Shown piece by piece: positions 14,501 to 28,359 of a stretch of DNA of 64,000 bases. The DNA comes from Apus apus (lineage: Eukaryota; Chordata; Aves; Apodiformes; Apodidae): the NCBI RefSeq assembly GCF_020740795.1, contig NC_067282.1:142276858-142340857 (forward strand). Direction: 5' to 3'. A model generated the notes under the pieces. That model saw only the letters and a list, made by a program, of their open reading frames with translations. It was not told the DNA's origin and made no database searches. Position numbers and translations under genes: made by a program. Positions within the stretch are counted from its first letter, which is position 1; each line of letters starts with the position of its first letter.

Positions 14501-17500
14501 AGACAGGAGCTGCTGAAGCAGCTTGTTCTGAAGCCTCAGCTGCTCAGCAGCAGAGATAGGGATGGCATGCATCCCAGTTTGCCCAAATTTCTGCTGTAAC
14601 CACCAGACCACTGCCCCTCAGGGAGTCCGCCCTGCTGGAAGAGTGTTCTGTAATGAGAGAGTCAACAAGTGCTCATTTAGGGTGGGCAGCTCCTGAGGGC
14701 AGCAAAATCTTCAGCAGCTTGTACTAGCAGGGTGGGAGCAGTGAATAGCATACTAGTTTTCTTAACAGCAGCCAAACCCCACAACTGCCCAGAGAACTTC
14801 TCCCTAAGCGGGGAGATGCCTGTGGCTCTGAAGACATCCAGGAGCAAGAACTGGCCTCCCTGACTGTTTATATGATAATCAAAGGGAGAATGAGAAGGAA
14901 ATTGAGCTGTGAGAATCAGGATTTCCTACTGTGTCTCAAGATTGTCCTGGCCGTGCCCTACTCTCCTCACTGCTTCAGCATCTCCACAAGCACTCCCCAG
15001 CAGGGTATCCTCACCCCTCACAACTAGACCTCCAAGAAGCTGGCAAGACACGCCGAGTGCTCTGCGTGGAAAGATTTAAGACAGCTTTCCTCTCCTCCAA
15101 GATAGGCTCAGCTGGGTCAGACACAGCAGCTGGCAAGAGAACTGCTCCCTGCTAATTTTAGCCTCCGGCTCTCCACCCAGGCAGCAGCAGCTCTGCCATT
15201 ATGGAAAGCTGGGCAGCACCGAGGTGAGGGCAGGGAGACGCTGCCTTCAAACAGCCCATATGGCCTCGTGCTGCCAGCTAAATATAAACTGGTGGCAGGC
15301 AGGGGGGAGCTGGGCTGGCTCAGGCTGAAGCAAATCCTTCCCCCCATCACCCAGAGATAGAGCAAGGACGAACTGCAGCTCCCAAGGGGATCTGCTCCCA
15401 AGCCCAGGAAGTGCTTGCAGGACTTTCATTCTGGCTAGAGGGATAATTTAGGCTGCAAATGCACAACAGGATCCTGTATGTTTCACGTATTTTTGGAAAG
15501 ATGGTGCTGGTGTGCCTTGTACCCCAGCACACCATGCCAAGCAAGCATAACGTTGCAAACATGACTCCTAAGAGAGCATGGTCTAGTTCCTTCCTGTAAT
15601 GGTCTCTTCTCCACCATGCTGCCTCCTACAAATTGGTTACCAGTTGGCAGGACACCCTCTCTGTTGAGGCTGACAGCTGTGACATTGCAGTCTCTGCTCT
15701 GGGAGGGTGTGCTTGGGGTGGGAGTCAAGTAGGGCCAGTTTTCCCCTGTGCCTCCGTGCAAACTTGTAGCGGTTCCAGCAAACAACACCTGTCAGTCATC
15801 CTGTGTGAGAGAAAAACCCCAAAAGGGTGTGGAAAGAGAGGGAGCCCTAAGGATTTTGAAAGGAGCAGAGGTAACATGAATCTCAGTGAATCTAGAGAGT
15901 TTCTGGATTAAATGCTAACTGACCATGTCCTACAGGACTATACACAAACTGAGCACATTTTCTCTCATTTTCACTGTACCTAGGGAAAGGGACTTTACAT
16001 CCTTCATAAATAAAGAGGGACATACGAAAAATTCTTGACTACATTAGCAAATCCTTTTTCTACAGAAACAACTGGCAATGGGCTGAGCATTTGCTAGACA
16101 CCCAGGACAAAACAGGTAACTGCAAGTGAGGCAGAGCAGCTGCAGCACTGAGCACAATGCTCCACACAGGGAAACCAGAGGTCTTGGCAAAGACTGACTA
16201 CACTAAAAAGCCACCATGGTGCTAAGGCATCAAGCACCCTTATGACACCAGATATGTTCTTAACCATCCCAGTAAAGCTGCTTATGGTCCCCACCAGCTC
16301 CTGTAGTCATTATCCCTGCATTTTTCTCCACCTTTTTTAAAACTCTGAGTCAGTGGTTTACTCTGTGCCCTCCAACTCCTTTTTACATCTCCTGTCTTTT
16401 TTATCTCTGCACTTGAGACTGTTGATTCTAGTTTCTCTGCTCCCCTGAAATCCCAGGTATTTGCTTCTAACTTAGTCTTCAGCTTTTCCTGCTTACAGCT
16501 TTTTAGTCACCATTGGCATTTTCTGATCACTCTGCCCCAACACTTATTTCACAGTGGCCCATTTTTGGCTGTTTACTTTTGTTAAATAAATCCTGTCATC
16601 TGTATTCCCCAATGTTGTCTCTTCTCTCCTGCTTGTTTTTCACTTTTCTTTTTTCCCTCTATTTCTGCATGAGCTGCAAGACTTGCTAAAATATTTTTTT
16701 CCTCTCCTCAATGTGCCTATCTCAGACATCTAATTCAAACAAGTTACAAGAAAAATGTGAAAACAGAATTTACTAAAGATCTAAGTTTAGGAAGAAAACC
16801 CAACTAAACATGCCATATGGGAAGCACAGGGGTTTGGGACAAAGCCGTTGTGAGACTACTGGAAGACCCGGAGTTAATCGGCAAAGCAATTACAACTTGC
16901 AAAGCAAAGGAAATTGGCTGCATGGCTGGAGCTGATGGAATGCAGACAGTGATCAGACAGTACAGACAAACTGAAATAATAGTAGCCAGACGGAGGCAGG
17001 GGGACAGTAGGAGTTGAGAGGGGGAGTGCATCCTCCCCTGCCCCACCAGCACACACAGAAGACCCTTTTTCCCACTGCAGCAAGCAGCACGAGTCACTGA
17101 GATGCACCTGGAGATGCCTTGCAAGACCTGGAAGGAACAGCGGCATGTTCAGAGAAACTGAAGGTGCAGAGCACGACTGCAGGGCAGCAGGAGCATTAAC
17201 ATCCTCAAGACTCCTGCAAAGGAGCAGCAGGGATGAGGATGAGGACTCAGTGAGAGAGGAAAGGAACATGGAAAGCGAAGGTGTTTATTAGCTGCAGGCT
17301 ACGTGCAGGTGAGCAGCAATATGCCAGCAGTAGAGGAAATGCCAACAGATGACAAGGCACTGGCGGGGAAACCAAATTAAATTCAGGCTGAATGGTGGTG
17401 ACCTTAGCTCTACTACTGGAGCAGATGAACAACACAGACAAGTAAATACACAACTGGCTACACGACAACACCCATTACCAAGGTTAAAGTCTGTCAAACC

Positions 17501-18507
17501 TTGCTCTCACAAAGTGTGTCCAATTCCCTCAAGAGCCAGGAGTCCAAAACAGCAGAGACAGAATTAGAATATCTAGCCAAGGATAAATACGCTCCCAACT
17601 TAGCACAAACCAGAGCAGTACCACTGTCCTTCAACTCACACACACCTTATAAAGCTCTTCCTGCCCTGAGGAAGCGACTGCAAAAACAAGCTGGACTGGG
17701 AACTGTCCTGGCAACCAGCAACAGAGCTGGAGCAGCCAAGGTGCCTGGGCAGACAAGAGATGATGGAGCAGCCCCTGCCATGCTCCTCCCCCCACAAACC
17801 TAATTGCTTCAGCCCTGAAGAATTTAACAACTTTATTAGAGGGTTTTGCCCTTGCCTGTGAGGGGAGAGGAGAATAATGGTTGATAACCAAACCACTTCT
17901 GGTGCATGAGGTGCTCACAGCTGGTGGTCTGGCCAGTATGTGGAGACAAACCAAGCATCAACTTGGAAAAACCTTTTTCCAAAGACCACTATTTGGGCTG
18001 TGTTCAGCAATGAAGCTATTTCTAGGATCTGTATGACTTTAGATCCATGCAGATGTTTACTCAAGGCAGAGGGACAGTCCTAGAGACTTATCACGGGAGG
18101 ACTGGGAAAAGCTAGATCTACATAACCCATGTGGCAAAAAAAAAAAAGAAAAAGGAAAAAGGAAAGGTGAAGTGTTGGCAGCAGTAGTGCCAAGGCTGCT
18201 GTGAGGGTGTCTGTCTCAAAAAAATCAGACAAATTATAAAAGTTTGAAAAAAAATGTCCGTCAGAGCTAAAGCACTCTGCAGGCACAGCCACTGACAAAG
18301 AAATGATGCAGGCTTAGTGTTTTGAGAACAAGCAGTAATTCACTGATCCACAGCTGACACATCAGTTGGTTTTGCTGTACAAGCCTGATTTACAAACTGA
18401 ATATAAGCTCAACGGAGAGATGGTGATTGCAGACACTTGCTAGCACAGGCCACAAAAATGCAGGCATATCAAGCCCAGCAGCACATTGCAATGTTGCCTG
18501 TCTCTCA

Positions 18508-18725
18508 GACTCACAGAATGGTTTGGGTGGGAATGGACCTTTAAAGATCACCTAGTCCAAGCCCCCTGCGATGGGCAGGGACATCTTTCACTAGATCAGG
18601 TTGCTCAGCACCCCAGCCAACATAGCGTTGAATCTTCCCAGGGATGGAGCACCCACAACTTCTCTGGGCAACCTGATTCCAGTGTCTCACCAACTTCACA
18701 ACCAGAGGGACTTCCCTCAGCCTGC
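18508..18725 (-). repeat. CR1 LINE 3' end fragment, minus orientation
   Basis: 'agaatggtttgggtgggaat' near 18515 and 'atgggcagggacatctttca' near 18571 are the reverse complement of the CR1 3' terminal region. Similarity ends around 18720, where a different, unidentified sequence begins. Confidence 0.9.
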
Positions 18726-18839
18726 CTCGTGAATCCTGGCCCCTCACTAATGGGGGGCCCACACCAGTGGACTAGGGAGACCAGGAAGGTCTCACACAAC
18801 CTGTGGCAATCAACAAAATAATTTTTGATGCCAGGAGAT

Positions 18840-19960
18840 GAAACAGGCAAGCCCACAGGATGGCCAGGTGTGGAGGCTGGACCTTCCAGCTGACACTGGG
18901 CACAGAAGCTGGGCTGATGGTAGGGTGCTGGCTAGGTGTTCCTGTGACTCCACTGCCATGACATCACGGAGAGGAGCCCTGGCATGGTGTAGGGGTGCCA
19001 GGCAAACCATCCTGAAGGCAGATCCACTTCCATCGATTCTTCTTGATCTTGAGGTGGATTTACCTCCATGGGCTCCACACTGTCAACCACGTGAGTGATG
19101 GCAACAGCTACCATGCAGCTGATGGTGTCACCCCTCTGACACTGCCTCCCTTTCTTCTACATCTCCTGCAAAAGCTTATCTGTCTTCCCATGCAAAAGCG
19201 GGCAGTCTTTTGCCATGCTGCTGTGGGACCTTTTTCTTCCAGTTGTCCTTGGAACCCAAGGGTCTTGAAGCTCAGCAAATTGTGGACCAACTGCTGGGGT
19301 CCCTGTATTTATATGGCCAGAAGAGAAGGCAGCAAGGTGGTTCATGGCATCAGGAGGCCACTATTACAGGGATGCATGTGGCCAAAGACGACTGTTCTGA
19401 GAGTTGGGAGATATCCTACTGTGGAAAAAGGAGGAGGTCAGAGGGGCTATGGGCCCTTTTCTCGAGGAATGCTCCCCGGCACCCTTCTGCTGCCTCTCAG
19501 GAACCTCCACCTCCCTTCACATGCCTTAGGCTCCAGCCCCTTCCTCATCTAATGCCTGGGATCTCCTGGATGAGATAGTGGCTACAGTATTCCTGTAGGG
19601 CTAAGGTCCTCAGTGACTCCCGACCAACTGAGTACCCCACCCTCAACCACAGCTGCAAGGGGATGAAGTGTCCAGACATCCCAGTGGGAAAGGCAGGCAC
19701 AGATAGCCCGTGTAAGGTTCGCCAGCACTCCATAAAGTCCTTGTCAATGGCCAAGGGTGGGCCCTTCTTTACTGTCCCCCAGCCCTGCCTCTGGACCACG
19801 GAAAGGTGCAATCTCATCCACAGAGCCCCAAGGGAGAGGGGAGGATAGGGCCCAGCATCCCTTAGGCCACTCTGCCAGAACAACCCAAGGAGTCTGTCAG
19901 CATCCACCAGGGAAGGCTGTGGGGTCTGAGGTGGTGGGGTTTCTTTCCACTCCAAGGTTC
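18840..19960 (-). other. Unidentified decayed unit, possibly an old LTR-type retroelement or retrocopy
   Basis: Read on the minus strand, this block has several open stretches in different frames: 19955-19545 (136 codons) and shorter ones around 19345-19108 and 19114-18932, the last with a repeated 'PMEV'/'SMEV' acidic-proline motif. A TATA-like TATAAATA (minus strand, about 19306-19314) lies in the middle. Stops and frame changes interrupt any single protein. The composition is richer in GC and open frames than its flanks. I do not recognise the protein; the retroelement reading is a guess. Confidence 0.3.
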
Positions 19961-21276
19961 ACCCTTTATCTATTCTCTAGTTTTAACAGCAAAACTTCTC
20001 ACTGCTCTTTTTTGCCCCCCTATTAAGAAAGCTGAAACATATGACCTGGGAAAGACTTCAACAACGCGTTCATTCTTAACACCTTGGCTTGGGTGTTATT
20101 TTGAATTTCTAAATAAATGTGGCTGCTCCCTCCCATTGGTATGAGAGTACAGACTACGGGTCATAATTGCTGTTCACAAAATTTCCTCTGAAATAGGCAC
20201 ACATTGATGTTTTCAAGACACAGAAATGGCAAAATGGGACTTCTTACATTTACTCCTTATGTTACACAGAGGGAAGAAGAACAGTTTCTCACAGGCAGAA
20301 AATTTAATTTCAAGCTACACCTCTGGAAATTATTACTTCAGTCAGGTTTGATATGAAAATTTGGTTTTAGCAGATTGTTTATTTTGCATTTTAGATTGAA
20401 AACAAATAAAACCCTGCCAACTGGCCTGCCTAGAACAAAACATGGATTGTGGCAGCTAATGCTGAGTGAGCTGCCACAGCAGGTAATTGAGGCTATTAGT
20501 ACACAGGGTGGTCTGGACAGGATATTATCAGCCAATTATAAATTTTGTTCTGTAGCTTAGATGGGGTTAATAGCACCCAGACATGACTACAGCAATTTTA
20601 CAGAAAATAACATTACAAAATATAAATAAAACTAATTTAGGAAGTGAAGTATTTACGAGAAGAGCTGAAGATATCTTAACTGGGCTTAAATGAACAGTAG
20701 CACTGAGGAAGCTGCTGGAGTTGCCAACACCAAATATACGGGCCAAGTCAAACAGCCCACGCTAATGACATGGAAATAAGTGGCCTCTTGAAGCAAGGCA
20801 GAAACAGATTTATTTAGAATGACAGGAAAAAATACACATATCATTAATGTAGATTATCTTCACTTCAAAAGAGCTCTACTAGGAAATTCTGCAGCCTAGC
20901 AGGTGATGACACAGATGTATTTTTACTGGTAAATGGGATATAACTGTATCTGACTATGAACTACTGTTTAGTGTGCATGAATCTACACAATTTCTGTAAA
21001 ATATAGGTTTCCATTTAAGTCCTATCTCCTAATACTCACAGTCCAGAAGGCTAGTAGAAAAGGAAGTTAAAAAGATAAAAGATGTCTGTGGTGGAAGGCC
21101 CCATAGTCAAGTCTCTGATCTGTATTCAGCACTTCTACATTACTGAGTAGCACTGGCTGTCAATTGCTCATACTTGGCTCAACTGGGAAAAAAAAACCCC
21201 TAAGAATATTGACACTGTCTGAAATCAACATCAAGGTCACAGATTTGAAAACCAGGAAGGAAGAAAACCCCTGTGG

Positions 21277-21545
21277 ATGATGCAAGGGCCTGGGACTCTG
21301 CACCTCTACTCTGCTCTGGTGAGAACACACTTAGAATACTGTGTCCAGCTCTGGAGCCCTCAGCACAGGAGCGACACGGACCTGTTGGAGAGGGTCCAGA
21401 GAAGGGCCACAAACATGATCAAAGGGCTGGAGCACCTCTGCTATGAAGACAGGCTGAGGGAGTTGGGGCTGCTCAGTCTGGAGAAGAGCAGGCTGTGGGG
21501 AGACCTCATGGTGGCCTTCCAGGGCCTAAAGAGCCTACAAGAAAG
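21277..21545 (+). repeat. CR1 LINE reverse transcriptase C-terminal fragment, plus orientation
   Basis: A plus-strand open frame of 90 codons carries the CR1 signature '[19 protein letters not shown]', then '[19 protein letters not shown]' and '[19 protein letters not shown]'. Both ends are truncated; no CR1 3' tail follows. This copy is in the opposite orientation to the other three. Confidence 0.93.
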
Positions 21546-24500
21546 CTGATCCAACATCGCAAAGACAAATTGAATCTCATTACTCTACGTAGTTGGCTGA
21601 ATTCTTTGTTACGCCAACACGAACTGTTGTTCTGAGGTGTCTTTGGAGAAGGCTGATTTATTTAAAAGCAACGTTGCCCCAGACCATCTTCGCATCTCAA
21701 CGGGTAGGTGAGTCTCTCCAAATCAAGAATACCAAAACCTTTGTGCTTTGGCATGGAAAAGTCTTCACAAGAAAACAGAAGTGCAGAGGAGCTCTGGTCA
21801 AGATCCCAGTGTATTTTGGTTTGGCTAATCACACACACAGACTATGAATTTCTAACATAATGAAAAGCATAAGTATCTAAGCACCAGGTTCACAACTGTT
21901 TTCACCCAAGGCGTGACATGGATCTTTCTTAAATCTCACACCACATCTACATTAAGACAGCTTATTTTCTCTTCTGGAAAGCTCTTGTCAGCTATTACTG
22001 CAAGCCAGAAAAAAGCAATTGTTTTGGGAAGTGACTAGAAAAGGGAGCATCAATGCACAGTAAGAATGAATAGGAAAGAGAAACTCAAAGTATAACAAAA
22101 TCTATAAACCCGTGAGTTCTTGAGAGTATCGTTTTAAGTGCTGGAGACAGAACACCATCATCACTCCATTCCCCACTGCCACGACCTACAAGGCAACCTC
22201 CATTTTCATGAAAACATTCCTGCCTTCTATTTTATTGCATCAGCAATTCCAAACTACCAGGTGAAAGATTATTGACATCATCTCTCCCAGCACCACTCTT
22301 CCTTCACATCTGCCTGAACTTGCAGGTGAAAAAAGGCATGTTACTATGCCATACACATAAATGCATCTCCAGAAGAAAATAGCATACCTCTGGCAACCCC
22401 ACAGCATGGAGGAGATGCACAAGAGGGCAACACTCAATGAGATCTCCATCATCCTAATCCAGTCTGACTCAAGACAGGAAGGTATTGTGTGTGGAATACA
22501 TGCTTTGTTGGCACACCACTACACAAAACTCTCACAGGTGACATGTGTACATAAAGGCATGGTGAGTTTATTTATAATGATAATATATAATGTTTGCAAA
22601 TTATTTGGGGATTTTCTGGGGCCAGGCAAGCTGCAGCCCAGGCTCCAAGGAAACAAACACTCAGAGCTCTCACACAGCATACAGGGATCTAGGCATTTGG
22701 TTCTGTTTCAAAAGGTTATTTAAGAGTCAAATCACTACCTGACTTCAAGTCAAGAGGTAAAAAAAGGCAGGTTCCCAAATTACCTGCAGTACATGCCCCA
22801 GCAGCAGTAAAAGGATGCAGTGGCCCAGGACAATTGTGGCACAGCTAGCATGAGGTTCAGGCATTCCCTTGGCTGCTGCGCCAATGAACCTCACAACCAA
22901 GCTAGAGTATGATCCAAACTGCTCTTAGTGGCCCTGGATTCCCTGCCGAGTCTGTGACACTGGTCTGTGCTGTGAATATGGGCCTGGGGATGTTGGCTCA
23001 CTTTATATATATCAGTGCAGACCAAGATGTGACAGCACTTCCGATCATCCTCCAGGGAGACAGAACTGACCACCTCGAAGCGAGAACTCTGCCCCACCTG
23101 CAGTTCCCATCCTTAAGACTGCAGCCATAGTGGTCCACAATGTGCTTTGGGGAACAGTGTCACTTGGCACAGACCCCTGTGAATGAACACACTAGTGTGT
23201 TCAAAAGCAAAGAAATATCATGTGCAAACTTCATGGTATAGATGTTCCCCTGCTGCCAACATCGCTCTTCAGTTGTGATAAGGTGATCTGGGGGCAATAC
23301 CTAGTTCAACTTTTCCTCTGGGTTAACAGTTTCCACAGGAGGAAATTGATACTTCGGCCATCACTGGAGAGCCACATGGTCCAGTCCCTCCTCAGGGGAC
23401 CTTGGCAACCTTCAGTGCTATTAGCTATGCAAAAGAGGGATACTGTGCATGTACAGGCAAGCAACCTTGCGTGTGAGCGATTGCAAAAGTCAGCCCATGT
23501 GTGCATGTGAATGAACCTGCACAGCTAGGTGTGCTCAGCCTTATGCAGAAGTGCTTCAGAGGGTACATGAGCAGAGAGGATAGAGAACAAAATCAATGGA
23601 TGAGCAACTTCAGCTTCCTTCCAGCTACTTTTCTCATAGAAACACACGCACCTGCCCTTTAACACCGACAGTCAGGTCAGCTTTTAAGCAACTCACTCAG
23701 CTTTGTAGAAGCTTGGATGCCTGAAGATCAGCAAGATCACCATGATGGCAGGGGAGGTGGTAAGAAACCAATTTTCTAGGGAAGGAGAGGGACACAAAAG
23801 ATGTACATAGTGGGGAGGTGGAAGTCCTGCCATAAGGACTGTTTATCCCACATCTCCACAGTTTCTTCAGAACTCCTATTATTCCACTTCAGAGAGTAGG
23901 ACTACACTAGAAAAGCAGCAGTCTGAAATACTAGAAGTGAGACAGAAACCACTTGTCACAATCCAAGGTGGGAAGATAACATGTTCCCAGTGTTATTTAC
24001 ACAACAATAAAATGTAGAGAAACAGGAGTGGGTTGAAGCAGCCAGGAGAGGCATGTTAAGGAAGGGCCCCTCTGATCCCTTGTTCTTACAAGCTGCACCT
24101 CCCAGCAATCTAATCTAATCCTGCACACCTTGCTTGTGGGACGCACATGTGGCTCAGTGAGACGCTCACATCTGCAATAAAGGAAATTAGTGCAAGTGAT
24201 TCATAGTCTCCCGAGATACCATGGTCTTTGCAGCAGAAAAAAGAGTCTGCACAGCAACGGCTAGGAATGACCTCACCTCCAGGTTTCTTCAGGGACTGGG
24301 ACCTGCTTTTACTAAGTTGACATGAGGTGTTAAAGTGAAGTGGGATCGTTGCACATCCTCCTTGCCTGCATGCATGGCTCACTGACACCAGCTTTGCTCC
24401 CTCAGAGTCATACCTTTCTGCATGGGTGGGCAAGATGAGGCAATGCTGAGAAAAACAGAGGTAGCAGGAGAAGGTCCCAGACTCACCAGCCTTTCCATCC

Positions 24501-27500
24501 AGAGCACTGCAACAGCTCTAGAAAGAGGCAGTGTCTTTGGGTGGGGGGGTCTTCCTTGAGGAAGGCCTGTCCCTGCCCTTGCCCCTTCCACTCATGCTGC
24601 TGAGCCATCATTACAGCAGTAAAAGCAGCATGCAGGACTCATTCTCCAGACCTGGCTGCTCTGTGCTTTACTGGTGTTTTCTCCCTCCCCAACACCTCAT
24701 TCACCTTTGAAAGAAGAAAGATCCCAGTCTCCAGCATTCACTTGTGGGAGCAAAGCATGTTCTGCAGCAGCTAGCGAAGATGAGAAAAACATTTCCACTG
24801 GAGAGCCCACTCCAGAGAGGTTAGGGCCTGTCAGCACCAAGAGTAAACAGACTGTCTCCAACTCCTAAGGTTTCTTGGCAGGGAAGCAAAGTCCTGCCTG
24901 TTACAACTTGCTTTCAATGACACCAGGCCACATTTAATGTGAGGAAAGTTGTGCCCATCTTTAACTCACATCAGACTGATTGTTTTTCTTCACCTTGCTG
25001 TAAACATGTTTAAGATTCCTATAAATACCTATTGGGCAGCAGCCCAGCCAAATAAGCTTGTTAAAAAAAAAAAAAAGCAAGCCCCACAACAAAAGGAACA
25101 GAAACACTCTCCTGCCCATGTCAGCAGTCCTGCCAACAAGGCACATTAGGAATAACATCTAGGAATACCTTGATGCAGTCACATCACAAGAAAGAAGGGT
25201 TTGTTTGTTTGTTTTTTTACCAGAGCAACTGCTCATTTCAGCATCACCATCAAAGAAAGGCCACCACTCATGAGAGCCCATAGTATCATCCATCGTTATC
25301 CAGCCCATCCCAAACCCTCCTGACAGCTAGAAAGGGGCCCAGATCAACTCAGGCACACATGAATCCCACAGTGCTCATGGGGTGTACAGTGTACAAGTTC
25401 TACACTTCAGGCTGGTCCCTGGTCACTCAACCTTCGACTTTAACATTACAGCAAAAAAAACCTAATGGCCAGAGCCTCTCCCAGTATACAGTGATGCAGC
25501 ATCATGGGAGATGGTGGGTACGAGTGATTACAGCATATTCTCTTAGGGCCTTTATTTTCTTTCATCCAAACATCCTTACATTGTTACATTTTTCGCACAG
25601 CAGAGCTGCAGATACATCAAGTCACTGATCTGGGAGCAGTGGTGGCACAGGGGCATCAAAGTGGCTTTGTGCTCCATTCCACGCATGGCTGAGAGGAAAG
25701 GGTGTATATTCTGTGACTCCTTTCGGCCTTGGAAGAGGAGGGCTCACCTCTCCAGAAGGAGAAAACATACTTGGCTTTCCACACACAGGCTATTTCAGCA
25801 ATGTCTTTTAGGGAGGTAAGAAGAAAACTCCATTACGGACATCGGAAATGGAAACAGTGATCTCCTGCAGGTCTCCTTCCAAATCCAGGAGCTCTTCAGC
25901 TTTCTGGCCCCAATGGAAGGAGCCTCTTAGCCTTTTTCCCAGAAAAAATTACCCACTAAACAGCCTTTTTATTTTATCAGCCATAACTGGGGAGGCTGTT
26001 GCATCAGTTAAGTTGAGGTGGTAGTCCCAGGTGGGACTTATGGTAGGGTTCCCACCTGGGACATGTGACAGAAAACAACACAGAAACAGGAGGGGAAAAG
26101 TATTAATTGCTCTGAGAGTCACTCCCTTCCCACATTCGCTCCCTGGGATTTCTGGAAGGAGTCACTATGTGGAGTCACAAACACAGCTGCCCCAGTCCCC
26201 AGAGAAGAAAACATTACTTAGTTTTAACAGCCAAAAAAAAATAATAAATTACTATTTGTCTTTCACTCTAACTTCTGATTTCTCTTAAAACAAAACAGGC
26301 TTTTAGAAGTACCGGGGCAAGAGGAAGGGTGGGGAGGGTCACAGATTAACCTTCCTTCTGTTAGCAGGTTCCTGAATCCTGGCCATAAGGCCAGGAAAGC
26401 ATGATGCCAAGTGCCCAGTGCACCCACAGAGCCTCTCCTCTCTGGGCACAGCTGCTCCAGAGCCCATGAGGAGCTGCCTGCCAGAAGGTTTCACTCTCCC
26501 ACCCTTTCCAGCAGCTTTTAAATGCCTTCTGCATGCAACGAGCAGCAATGTCTCTGGTGGATTTGGGAGAATCTGGACTTTTACATAATTGAACTTTAAT
26601 ATAATGTAATTATTCTTTCATCTTCTGTTTTAGTTGGTAGCAACTACCACTGTTTCCAGTTTCAGTCTTAAAACAGAATTACTTTTATAACAGAGTAAAG
26701 ATAGCCCTGTTTAAAAGCAAAGAGGAAAAACCCAGTTAATAAGTTGTTTGCTCCTGCAAATCTCTTCTGTCCTCATGCTCCCTGTCCCTTTCTCCCATCC
26801 ACTCTCTCTCCCTTTGCGTTGCTGGCAGCAAAAGGACCCTCAGCTGCACAGCTCCAAACACCTGACTTAGCCTCCCTCTCCTTGCAACCATTATTTTAAA
26901 TACGTCCAAGTGGTTTGTTTTCTCCCTTGCTGCACTGCACAGATCTTCTACATAACTCTGTAGTTTCCTCTAAGGATTTTTTTGGGGTAGTGGCAAACTG
27001 GTGTGCAGAGAGAGGCTTGGCTAGATTGCACGAAAGATGGAACACAAAGTAGACTCATAGTGCAACCCATCTTCTTATGTCCCTACTAATTCCACCAGGC
27101 ATAAAAGGGAGAGAATAACTACAGGGTTTGTCCTAGCCAAAGAAATCAGATCTCTTACACTGCTGGAACAATAAACACACATTTTTAGCCTTACCGTCAT
27201 ATATAATACAGAACAAATGGACAAGCTGAAGTCCTGTAATGGATTTTGTGGGAGCAGACATTCGTGGAGCTCCTTGCACACCCACAGTCTGAAGTTTTAA
27301 GACTGAAATCAAGCCTGACTCACAGGAGGAAGAATCAGGGGGTTAGTAACGAATAATGAAGGGACCAAGATGCTGAAAAGTATTAATAGTTAAATGTGCA
27401 CATGTATTTTAAACACTTTTATCAAATTAGACTGGTGTCAAGCACTGATACTATTTTGGAACAGCAGCAACACCACCACAGGCTTTTACAAAACCCCGGG

Positions 27501-28206
27501 CCGTTCAAAACTTTCTTGTAACTGTAAAAAAAAAACCCCAAACAACAGAAAGAACCACAACAGCATAAAATCCCACACGACACCGACAGAAATAACTTTT
27601 CCTCTACTTCAGAAGAAAAGCGCACTGCTCTCGGCATAACTCCTGCCGTACTCCTGAAAGTCTGCACGACACGAACTTGCTACTAGCTGCGCAGCGTGCA
27701 TCTCACGGTACACACATTCCTTCCTCCTTGACACGCGCTTCGTCCCTCATCAAAGCAACACGCGAAGCATCTTTGCTACCTCCCAGGTTAGCACCAGAGC
27801 ACCCAGAACAAGAGACACCTCACAGCCCTAACTCCGGGCTCGGCAAATTCCAGCCAGGTCATATTTTGACGGAGCCCCTGACAGAGCGCAGGGCGAAAGC
27901 CGACAGGCAGAAAAGCGCAAACCCGCAGTACCCATCTCCCTCCCGGGGACAACCCCCAGCCTCCGTGCCCCCCGGGAGCGGGTGCAGGCTGGCCAGCACC
28001 GCTCCGCCGCTCCCCGCGGGCTGCGCTCGCCGCCCCTTCCCCGGCCGCCCCGCCACGGGAGCGCAGCACCGGGCTGCCGGCAGGCACAGGGCGCCCGGGG
28101 GATTCCCCCGGGGCCGCCCGGGGCTGCGAGGGAACGGACGGGAACGGGACCACCCCTCCCCGCCTTCCCCTCCCTCCTTCCCCTGCTGCCGCGCGGGGTA
28201 ACTCAC

Positions 28207-28351
28207 TGCGGTCCGGGGCAGCCCCGCCGCCGGCCGCCGCCACCAGCTCCAGGTAAGCGGCCCAGAGCCCGAAGGCCAGCGCGCCCAGGGCCAGCAGCAG
28301 CCGCAGCAGCCGCCGCCGCCGCCGCAGCCGCGCCAGCAGCCGGCCCCGCAT
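28207..28351 (-). CDS. B4GALNT3: B4GALNT3 coding exon 1: beta-1,4-N-acetylgalactosaminyltransferase 3, N-terminal anchor
   Basis: B4GALNT3 is a Golgi type II membrane enzyme that transfers GalNAc in beta-1,4 linkage to terminal GlcNAc, making LacdiNAc on N- and O-glycans. This exon encodes the first 48 residues plus one base. A basic cytosolic tail (residues 1-17, including five consecutive Arg) is followed by a hydrophobic anchor at about 18-34 that continues into 'LWAAYLELVA', closely like the human 'LWTLYLELVA'. The exon ends CGC-A with a GTGAGT donor, so the phase (1) matches a split Arg codon as in the human protein. The start has GCC just before ATG-C. Stem, PA14-like and catalytic parts are in exons left of the window. 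Order next to CCDC77 agrees with known synteny. Confidence 0.87.
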
Positions 28352-28359
28352 GGCGCCGC

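Larger units (their letters stand above)
1..28206 (-). other. B4GALNT3: B4GALNT3 intron 1 (partial, left end outside window)
   Basis: The stretch lies downstream, on the minus strand, of the exon 1 donor. I looked for later B4GALNT3 exons (stem and catalytic region) among the open frames and saw none, so intron 1 would be at least 28.2 kb. The open frames here are short, lack matching splice phases and resemble no family I know. The interval holds CR1 fragments, simple repeats and one unidentified decayed unit, listed separately; the rest (about 470-8600, 9150-18500, 21550-27900) shows nothing I can name. That the whole stretch is intron follows from conserved gene order and is inference. Confidence 0.7.

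Noticed and set aside
27788-28206. Continuation of the B4GALNT3 exon 1 frame to 187 codons
   Set aside because: The frame passes through a clear GTGAGT donor whose position and phase match the known protein; the sequence after it does not resemble B4GALNT3.
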